Part shown: piece by piece, positions 57,073-64,000 of the stretch
Layout: every line of letters starts with the position of its first letter
Position numbering within the stretch: the first letter of the stretch is position 1
Source of the DNA: Zizania palustris
Taxonomy: Eukaryota; Streptophyta; Magnoliopsida; Poales; Poaceae
Assembly: GCA_019279435.1 (NCBI GenBank)
Contig: JAAALK010000082.1
Location: 13,656,594-13,720,593, forward strand
DNA length: 64,000 nt
Reading direction: 5' to 3'
The notes under the pieces: generated by a model
The model's input: only the letters and a program-made list of their open reading frames with translations
The model's database searches: none
Told to the model about the DNA's origin: nothing
Position numbers and translations under genes: made by a program

Positions 57073-58299
57073 ATTCCTAGTGCAGATTGGAAAGATTCGA
57101 TTATAGAACTCTTGCAAGGAGGAACAAATTTGCCCGAAGAGCCACAGTTGTCAAGATTAAAGCTCAGAGCCAGAAACTATCAGTTAATCAACGGTATATT
57201 ATACAAGGCCGGAGTATGTTCCCCTCTACTCCGATGTATATCTCAAGCCGAAGGCCAAGAAATTCTTCGAGAAATTCACGAAGGCCTTTGTGGAAGCCAT
57301 TTAGCCCCTAGAGCTCTAGCAGGAAAAACACTTTGCCAGGGGCTTTATTGGCCCACAATAACAGCTGATGCGGAGAGCTTGGTCCGCACTTGTCAAGGAT
57401 GCCAGTGGATGGGTCGACGGAGTCATCGCCCACCAACAGCTCTTCAAGTCATTACTCCGGTATGGCCTATGGCCAGATGGGGTATGGATCTAATTGGTCC
57501 CTTTCCAGTAGCAAAGGGAAATCTGAAGTTCGCAGTGGTAGCTATTGAATATTTTTCTAAGTGGGTAGAAGCAGAACCCTTAACAGCTATCACTTCGAAC
57601 AATGTGCAGAAATTCTTCTGGAAGAACATTATTTGTCGGTTCGGAGTGCCTAGATACCTCACAGTTGATAATGGAACACAGTTCGACCCAGAACCCTTCA
57701 GGAAGTTTTGCGAAGACCTAGGCATTCAGTTATGTTTTGCTGCAGTGAGGCATCCTCAGTCGAATGGAGCCGTAGAACGAGCCAATGGAAATATTTTATC
57801 AGGGCTAAATCGAAGAATAGTAGGATTAGCAAAGGGACTGTGGACCGAAGAGCTTCCGAAGATTCTGTGGTCCATTCGGACTACCCAAACAAGGTCCACA
57901 TGTTTTACTCCGTTCAGACTACTATTCGGAGATGAAGCTATGACTCCAACGGAGCTCAAAGGGGGATCATTTCGCAGCACCGAACCGGACGTTGAAGAAG
58001 AAAGACAAGCTTTGTTAGATTTGTCAGAAGAAACAAGACTTCGAGTTGTAGCTAATTTATCAAAGTATCATCAGCAGACGAAGACTTGGTATGACCCGAA
58101 GGTTAAGCTCAATGAACTAAGACCGGGTCATCTTGTCCTACGAAGCATTATAGCACCAGGGAAGTTAGGCAATAAATGGGAAGGTCCATACCTAATTGTC
58201 CACTCAGGGCGCCCTGGTTCATTTAAATTAGCTAATTTAGAAGGTGAAGAGTTAGCACATACTTGGCATGCGGAGCACCTAAAGCGATACTTCGCATAA
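57073..58299 (+). CDS. pol: integrase of element G, separated from pol by a single TGA
   Basis: Same frame as the preceding pol. B has TGC (Cys) where G has TGA, so this is one nonsense change. Zinc-binding region: LLRCISQAEGQEILREIHEG and CQGCQWMG. Core: RWGMDLIGPFPVAKG, YLTVDNGTQFDPEPF, NGAVERANGNILSGLNRR (D, D, E present). C-terminal: KLNELRPGHLVLRSI and HTWHAEHLKRYFA. No chromodomain, unlike C and D. Integrase would only be made by readthrough or supplied in trans. Confidence 0.93.
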   Translation: MPSADWKDSIIELLQGGTNLPEEPQLSRLKLRARNYQLINGILYKAGVCSPLLRCISQAEGQEILREIHEGLCGSHLAPRALAGKTLCQGLYWPTITADAESLVRTCQGCQWMGRRSHRPPTALQVITPVWPMARWGMDLIGPFPVAKGNLKFAVVAIEYFSKWVEAEPLTAITSNNVQKFFWKNIICRFGVPRYLTVDNGTQFDPEPFRKFCEDLGIQLCFAAVRHPQSNGAVERANGNILSGLNRRIVGLAKGLWTEELPKILWSIRTTQTRSTCFTPFRLLFGDEAMTPTELKGGSFRSTEPDVEEERQALLDLSEETRLRVVANLSKYHQQTKTWYDPKVKLNELRPGHLVLRSIIAPGKLGNKWEGPYLIVHSGRPGSFKLANLEGEELAHTWHAEHLKRYFA

Positions 58300-58499
58300 G
58301 GGCTCCTTGTAATTCGCTTGTAATCATCTCCTAAATTAATAAAGCATATGACCCTGATAGTTGCCTTCCCCTCATAGACTTCCAGCTTCCGAGTGGACGC
58401 ACTGGAACCGCGGGGTCGACCGAGAGGGAAGTGTCATTAAGCTGGGTTGTATTTTCGGACTTCGAACCCATAAAGTTTGAAGCATCCGACGTGGGGGCT

Positions 58500-58800
58500 G
58501 ACATAATCCGGAGCCCAGGCCACCGGCTTGTAGGCATCCGTAAAAGAGCCCAAAACCACACCCTACGGAGTCCAAGCCATTGGCTGGTAGACTTCCGTAA
58601 AAAGAGCCGAAGGTGGCCAAAACCTACGGAGTCCAAGCTGCAGCTTGTAGACTTCCGTAAAAAGAGCCGAAGGTGGCCAAAATCTGCGAAGTCCAAGCCA
58701 TTGGCTGGTAGACTTCTTCAAAAAGAGCCGAAGGTGGCCAAATTATACGGAGTCCAAGCCATTGGCTGGTAGACATCCGTAAAAAGAGTCCAAAGAAACC
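58500..58800 (+). repeat. 61-bp tandem array downstream of G integrase
   Basis: The word ACGGAGTCCAAGCCATTGG (with changes) recurs at about 58565, 58626, 58686 and 58747. Each unit includes GTAGACTTCCGTAAAAAGAG and CCGAAGGTGGCCAAA. More degenerate copies extend to either side (58500, 58810-58860). Same motif family as the 117-bp array of B. Confidence 0.85.
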
Positions 58801-58869
58801 ATTGCAAACTCCGAACCATTGGTTCGTCAGAGATCGCAAAGACAAGCCGAAGGTGGCTAAAGCAAAACA

Positions 58870-59222
58870 GCATTTAAGCCATGAGCTTCGAATGTCTGTT
58901 AACATAGTCCAAAGTGACAAATTTTTAAAGATACTAAAGTGTCCTGAAAGTTATCTCAAGTGATTTCTTTCATAAAACAAAGCTACTAAGCTACCATTCT
59001 TCCGACTGCGAAAAGTCGAAGACATTTCATAAGATTTCAAAAGATCTTTAAATGACAGAGGGGCTCCGAACCACCAAAAAATTGTACTCCGAAGTTTTTT
59101 CTTTGCGCATAACCATCTTTGAATACATTTCGAAGTTGCTTATACTCAAAGAGGGGCTAGTAAATATGGAGACAATTTTAAATCGGCATTCATTATTGAA
59201 ATAAATGTGTTTACAGATTACA
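58870..59222. other. Non-coding spacer between G repeats and the opposite-strand gene region
   Basis: AT-rich. No ORF, splice-consistent exon or repeat was seen beyond scattered CTTCGAA words. Confidence 0.4.
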
Positions 59223-59699
59223 CTATGAAAAATTGGTATCTATACCAAGAAGGAATCGGAGACCTCTTCGGTCCCGAGAGCTAGGAGTGGAACGACTAGT
59301 TCCAACATCGGAAGTTCTAAGAACTTTACATTTAACTCTCTTCCTCCCCTTCGAAGCTCTAAAATCCTTCTGCTCTTGTTGAAGCTCGGCCCAAGATCGA
59401 AGCCGTTCGGGGCTTCTTTCCCAGCTTCTAAGATCTTCAGATCTTTTATTTCGAGCTTCACCTTCGTCTTCAGACCAAATAGTGTCTTCAGAAGACGAGG
59501 TGTTTGCGTTATCCTCTTTCTCTTCCTCTTTAATATAAGACAATACGTCTTTGATTACTTCGGGCGCAATTACGCCGGAGTCATCTCGAGGAATAAGAAA
59601 TCGAGGACGCTTATAACTCTTTAGAAGTTCGAAGGTGTTCCATAATGAGCGAAGTTCGTTGTTAAGCTCTAACACTTCGATGTCTTCCATAAGAGGCAA
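59223..59699 (-). CDS. Acidic 158-aa ORF downstream of the opposite-strand gene of G
   Basis: Starts MPLMEDIEVLELNNELRSLW. Contains a Glu/Asp/Ser-rich middle (IKEEEKEDNANTSSSEDTIW) and a basic end (RASKGRKRVKCK). A good 3' splice site (TTGTTATATTTTTAG) lies just before the ATG, so it could be a further exon of the opposite-strand gene, but that gene's frame stops at 59785. No counterpart was found in element A. Function unknown. Confidence 0.4.
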   Translation of the reverse strand: MPLMEDIEVLELNNELRSLWNTFELLKSYKRPRFLIPRDDSGVIAPEVIKDVLSYIKEEEKEDNANTSSSEDTIWSEDEGEARNKRSEDLRSWERSPERLRSWAELQQEQKDFRASKGRKRVKCKVLRTSDVGTSRSTPSSRDRRGLRFLLGIDTNFS

Positions 59700-59784
59700 A
59701 GCCTAAAAATATAACAAACAAGATTTTCATTGATAAATGTTTACAAGCATGAGCTTTACATAGTCAAAAAATCCTAAATAATTC

Positions 59785-62700
59785 CTAAACTTGCGGGTTC
59801 GGAGGAGGCTGACTGCTCGAAGCTTGGCTCCGAACTTGCTTCTGGCGTTGGCCTTCATCGATCCAAGCCTTGATCGCGGAACGACCTTCGGCTCTCCATG
59901 AGGTTTGAAAGGCTCGCCAGGCGGCAGTCACGCCTTCGGAAGGATTCAAAAGCCGCTCGTCGTCGAAGGTAATGGAGCCCTCTGCGCTCGGAGTAATTGT
60001 TCGGCCCAAATCCTCGTAGTAACGAAGAAGTCCGAGGGCAGACACTTGTCCGGAGAGTTCTCCATAACGAATGCCTGTCGTCTTCATTTGCTTCGCTGCT
60101 CCTTGGATCCTTTTTAGCCGGCGCAGCAGAGTCACGTTGTCATCCGAAGGAAGTGATCCAGTAGTACCGAAGTACTCCAGAACACCTAGCATCTGTTCGT
60201 TGACCTCCGTAGCTACCTTCTCCGACTTGAGCTTTTCTTCAGTTAGTGCATCCTTGCTCGAAGTCATTTCTGCCAAAATTCCAGAAATCCTAGCATTCTC
60301 CGTAGTTAAAATATTCTTCTAGTTTAGGAGTTGGCTAGCTTCTTCTTGGAGCCTTACAAGTTCGGACCCATAGCATGCTCCAACCGCATTTTTTCAATTT
60401 CAGCCCGAAGCACAATTCTTTCTGCTTCGAACTCCTTATTAGAAGCCTCCAAGCCCTGTCTGGCCCTACGCTCTGTTGAAATCATATTATCCATTTGAAG
60501 TACTCTAGCTTCGGAGAAAGATAAGTTGCGTTTAAGAGCTTCATTTTCTTCCCGAAGCTGACCAATTTCATTCTCGCTTGATAAAGTTGCAGCACGGGCC
60601 AAGACTGCTTGCTGAGAAAAGAAAAAACTAAAGTAAGAAATTATTCATGTATAATTTGCTGCTGGTTCGAAGATGTACTCCGAACCTAATATAATTTACT
60701 AAAGATATTGGCTCGAAGGTGCTCCGTACCTGGTAGGCCGCTCGTTCCAAGGCAACGTTAAGCTCCGAACTCTTCGCCCTACTTAATTTTGCTACCAGCT
60801 CTGTCTCCCCGACTTTGCGACTCACTCGACCTAAAGGTTTGAGCAGAGTCTGAAGTCCAGTTGGCTCCAAAAAAGGAGTCAAAAGAGGGAGCATTGCCGA
60901 AGCCCTTTGGTCATCCCTGCTTGACGAAGGTCCGGAGCGTTCTCCTGAGGTCCTTGGAACTTCAGAAGATGGCCCCCCCTCAGTTGATTCACTTTCATCT
61001 GTTGACTCAGACGAAGTTGATCCTTGAGTAGGGAGAGGCTCTATGTGTCTTTTACCCCTTCCAGGCCCCTGTTGAGTGACCTCCGGGTGCGGCTCCGAAG
61101 TTGTCGAAGGCCTTTGAGTTATGTCTTCGTGATGTACTTCTTCCGAAAGAGGCTCTGAAAAAACAAAGATATTATACATTGTATAATTTTGCAGAAAATA
61201 ATAAAAGAATTATGTGAAGTTTACCTTCGACATTCTGAGGGAGGTCGAGCACTGGACTGCTCGGAGGATCAAAGATGAAGTCATCATCTGAATCCACAGT
61301 TAAAATTTCTGCTGCTGGAGTATCTCCGTGAGCAGTCCTTCCTTCATCCACAACTGAAGTTGTAGGAACTTCAACTTCATCTTCGCCCATAGGAGCTTCG
61401 ATTTGCTCCTCTTGAGTATCCGGAGCTCTCATTTCTTCAATGTTAGCTTGAAGCTCCGGCATACCTGCAGTATCTTCAATGTGAATATTTTGTTGAGCTG
61501 CATCTTCATCAATCAATCTCACTAATAATATACCTTCATCTTCTTTAGAACCGGAGATTGAGGTTCTTGAGTCCGAAGGCGCAGGGTCCGAAGGTGCGAT
61601 ATTTTTTGGCTTCCGAGCCACCTTCTTCACCGGAGTCCTTGCGGAGCTCGAAGCTCCAGTTTCAGCTATCCTCTTCTTGGGTCCTTTCTCCGAAGGCACC
61701 CAGTCCATCAGAGGGGGCGGAGTCAATTCCAACATTCCCCATACTCTGTTAAACCTCTCCCAACTTCCGACTAATTTAACTCTCCATTCTTTTTCAGTCG
61801 GAGTTGGGGCACCCAAAATCTTCTCCGAAGCCCTTACAATTTGCTCTGAAGTAATAGGGGCTGAAGAAGCTAAGAAATAAATCAAATTAGTCTTTCTTCG
61901 AAGTAAATATATATAATACATGTTGGTTTCGAAGTTACCTGCAGGGCTCGAAGTCAAGTTAATCTTGCGGAGACCGCCTTCCGAATCATCCTCGAAGATG
62001 ACAGGCCAGTTGGCCATCAACGGAGGAATTTGCAGTCCGATGAATTCTTCGGCTAAGTCCCGCATGCTTAACCTTCGGCTAATCTTTTGAAGCAGGTTAA
62101 GACGAGCTTCGAGTTGGCCTTCGTTGGGCTGCACTAAGGCTTCTTTCCGGAATTGAATTTCTTTAAGGGGCCCAGCCAGAGGACTGCTTGCTCCAACTTC
62201 GGCATAGAACCATCTCAGAACCCAATCAGTGTACCATCTAGCATTGATGGCCTTGGCAGGAAACTGAAGGGCATATTCATCCCGAAGCCTAAAGTTCATA
62301 GAGCCGAAGGATATCACCACTTTCTCACCTCCGGAGCCTACGAAGGTCTTCGGCTGGCAAGTTGCTCTATGAAGTGCAGCGAAGATTTCTGCCCTCCCCT
62401 CACAACCTTCGGCTCTCAGTGCCCATTCAAAGATAGCTAATCTAGCTACTGCGTTCGGAGATAATTGGGGGAGGGTTACATGGAACAGATCAAGTACCTC
62501 CGCCAGGAAGTCCACTGCAGGGAGGCCCAAACCAGCTTCGAAGAAGGCTTCGAATACCACCACTTCTCCGGGTCTTGGCGATGGAATTGATTCTTTGCCT
62601 GGCTTCCGGATCATAACTCCATTACTAATTTTTCCCCCTGCTGTGATTGCCAAAGACTCCCTCTTGCAGGTAGAAGGCCCCAACTCAAAATATTGATCCA

Positions 62701-62878
62701 AATATTTCATCGATGGTGGGCACAGACCTTGGTCATCGGCGATTTGGGGATTTCTCCCCCCTGCCGCCATGGATGTCGCCGCCGGCATCGGAGGTGCCAC
62801 CGCCAACGCTGCTGCTGCTGCGGCCGCCTGCTGCCGGGCCAAGGCCGACGGAGGTGCAGATCCCTTAGTCTTCACCAT
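59785..62878 (-). pseudogene. Opposite-strand spliced gene of element G: Transposase_28-like domain plus coiled coil
   Basis: Minus strand, ATG at 62878 (MVKTKGSAPPSALARQQ). Exon 1 (62878-61939) holds GEVVVFEAFFEAGLGLPAVD and PNAVARLAIFEWALRAEG, the pattern of the Pfam family PF04195 (Transposase_28, 'Putative gypsy type transposon'). Introns by GT-AG and phase: 61938-61870 (69 nt), 61224-61155 (70 nt), 60729-60612 (118 nt). The last exon has a coiled coil (QLREENEALKRNLSFSEARV...) and ends YGELSGQVSALGLLRYYEDL, AWIDEGQRQKQ, stop. Damage: a one-base frameshift near 60365 and TAG at 60319-60321, where A has CAG. It lies between pol and the 3' LTR, antisense to gag-pol. Biochemical role unknown. 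Confidence 0.82.
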
Positions 62879-62996
62879 TGCAGTCGTTGGATTGTTCTGA
62901 GGAAATGGAGGCTAGGGCTCAAGAACTCAAAGGGCTCGAAAAGTTTTGGATTGCGAGAATGCGATGAAAAGGTAACTGGGTAACTTCTAGACCTCC

Positions 62997-63004
62997 TATT
63001 TATA
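62997..63004 (-). promoter_or_regulatory. TATA box of the opposite-strand gene of G
   Basis: The minus strand reads GGTTATAAATAGG about 120 nt upstream of the ATG at 62878, a normal plant promoter-to-start spacing. It is outside the LTR, so the gene appears to have its own promoter. Evidence is sequence only. Confidence 0.6.
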
Positions 63005-63320
63005 ACCCAGACTTCGCTTTTTTACCGTTAATCCATGTCGTTTCGCATTCCTGCCGTTACTCCTCTTACGAAATTAGCGCCTGCTACAGTTTCCGTTGGA
63101 AACAGAAACTTAACGGCTATTTTCTCCAAGTCTAAAAGACTTTCGAACTTCTTGAGTCGGTTCTAAGATAGTTCGAAAAGCAATTACCTTAAGACTGATT
63201 CAAAGTTCATATCTTCATGCATTTCGGAGATAAAATAAAAACCAATAACCCCTATGTTTGGTTATCTTTTCCTTCCGTATACTGCTCTCCTAATGTTACA
63301 GGTCAAACGGAGAAGCGTAT

Positions 63321-63332
63321 TCGAGGGGCTAC
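63321..63332 (+). other. Probable polypurine tract of element G
   Basis: TCGAGGGGCTAC directly precedes the 3' LTR. Short purine run AGGGG; weaker than those of C, D and E. Confidence 0.6.
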
Positions 63333-63827
63333 TGTTGGGGGAAAATATCTCATCTTCGGGGTTATTGCCGAAGTGACATAAAGGCAGACAGCGGATTCGA
63401 AGGTTCCCAGATGATCATCTTCGAAGATACCCGGAACCAAGTTCGAAGTACGAAGATAGGCATTGGTTCGGAGTACATCTTCGAACTAAGGCCCTTCAAG
63501 ATCTTTTTTGCCAGCTAAGATGGAAGACTTATCTTCTTTCTCATTAGATTAGTCTTTTATCATTTTAGCCCTATTAAGGAAACCGAATAGTTTCCACTAT
63601 GTCGGTTATAATAGAAGGGTAAATAGGTCTTTTCCTTAATGTTTGAGCCTATAAATACCCTCCATTTCACCATGTAATAGGGACCGAATACAAGTTATTC
63701 AATACATACATTCGAACTATTCTAAGTTATTATCCTTTCGGAGGCTTAGAACAGTTCTCTTCGCAAACACTTCGTTTGTTAGTTTCTCTTCTACAGAAAC
63801 CTGTTAGCGTAATCTTTTACGCCAACA
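63333..63827 (+). repeat. 3' LTR of element G
   Basis: 495 bp, TATA at 63650-63657, ends GCCAACA before the CGTGC duplication. Confidence 0.95.
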
Positions 63828-63832
63828 CGTGC

Positions 63833-63997
63833 TATGGTCGACTCAGCAATCAAATTGATCTCGATGTCTATTCCACTGTTGAAGCTAACAGACTACAATA
63901 TATAGCTGAACATCAGGATGATCTTTGAACAAAATGTGTGCAAGGTATTGTAGATGCGATAGATCGTGGTGTCACTAATGGCGATTCAATTGGTAAA
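63833..63997 (+). pseudogene. Helitron Rep/helicase, continuation after element G, with in-frame TGA
   Basis: Reads on in the same frame from the TGC at 49033-49035: YGRLSNQIDLDVYSTVEANR, LQYIAEHQDDL, TGA (63926-63928), TKCVQGIVDAIDRGVTNGDS, IGKR. The last part matches the conserved Helitron motif of a QGI(V/L)D core followed by G..IG(K/Q)R. The stop may be a CGA-to-TGA change. With the insertion, the gene is dead. Confidence 0.85.
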
Positions 63998-64000
63998 CGT

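Larger units (their letters stand above)
49036..63827 (+). mobile_element. Element G: young Tat-type Ty3/gypsy retrotransposon, plus strand
   Basis: LTRs 49036-49530 and 63333-63827 (495 bp each), flanked by CGTGC (49031-49035 and 63828-63832). Order: LTR, primer site, gag, protease, RT, RNase H, second RNase H, integrase, 61-bp repeats, opposite-strand gene, polypurine tract, LTR. I count about five LTR differences (about 1%). With the usual grass rate of 1.3e-8 per site per year this suggests roughly 0.4 million years. Interrupted by solo LTR H in gag. Inserted in the Helitron Rep/helicase gene. Confidence 0.95.
44011..63997 (+). mobile_element. Helitron (autonomous-type, encodes Rep/helicase), interrupted by element G; 3' end outside window
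   Basis: Identified from the Rep/helicase N-terminal region in 47553-49035 and its continuation at 63833-63997. The left boundary is uncertain. TCTTAATATTTAAGCCTCC at 44011 is a plausible 5' TC end of the plant Helitron kind, but the base before it is T where A is usual. The upstream leader (44177-47547) has pyrimidine-rich, intron-like stretches. The element lacks inverted repeats and target duplications by nature, so only the 3' CTRR hairpin outside the window could confirm its extent. Confidence 0.6.

Noticed and set aside
58331..58920. ORFs across the 61-bp repeats of G
   Set aside because: Both strands are open because of repeated low-information units; no conservation of a frame with B's array.
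49036..63827. Endogenous pararetrovirus or other viral insertion
   Set aside because: Integrase with DDE core, LTRs, target duplications and Tat-type dual RNase H all fit an LTR retrotransposon; no movement or coat protein signatures seen.

Overview
This is plant nuclear DNA, almost certainly from a grass (Poaceae). It is a block of nested retrotransposons beside an autonomous-type Helitron. The grass assignment rests on: a chromodomain Ty3/gypsy family with 3.2-3.3 kb LTRs and an initiator-Met primer site; Tat-type Ty3/gypsy elements with a second RNase H and an opposite-strand gene resembling the Pfam 'Putative gypsy type transposon' family; and a Sirevirus-like Ty1/copia element. I found no ordinary host gene, tRNA, rRNA or CRISPR array.

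Left nest (1-41098). Element A (Tat, minus strand) has its 5' LTR at 40583-41098. It has lost gag-pol but keeps the opposite-strand gene. Element B (Tat, minus, 5' LTR 37227-37720) inserted into that gene, and its body runs off the left edge. B is itself split twice. The first split is by chromovirus C (plus, 1421-25828, target duplication GGGAT), whose 3' LTR is in turn split by chromovirus D (minus, 13161-25375, duplication CTGTA). The second split is by element E (Sirevirus-like, minus, 28214-34393, duplication CCGGA), which carries gag but no pol. All five are damaged.

Middle (41099-44176): AT-rich sequence in which I see no gene.

Right nest (about 44.0 kb to the end). A Helitron Rep/helicase gene (plus) shows three exons whose splice phases fit. 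Its coding sequence is cut by element G (Tat, plus, 49036-63827, duplication CGTGC). G is young, with LTRs differing at about five of 495 positions by eye. It has an almost intact gag-pol frame, tandem repeats downstream of pol, and a spliced minus-strand gene with its own TATA box. A 3.3 kb chromovirus solo LTR (H, 50381-53691, duplication TTGAG) sits inside G's gag.

How the parts work together: each LTR element is an RNA-copied unit (LTR promoter, primer site, gag particle, protease, reverse transcriptase/RNase H, integrase). The Helitron replicates through DNA. The less usual coding layers are the spliced antisense gene of the Tat elements, the extra ORF upstream of gag in the chromoviruses, and a short acidic ORF inside the chromovirus LTR whose differences between copies fall mostly at third codon positions.
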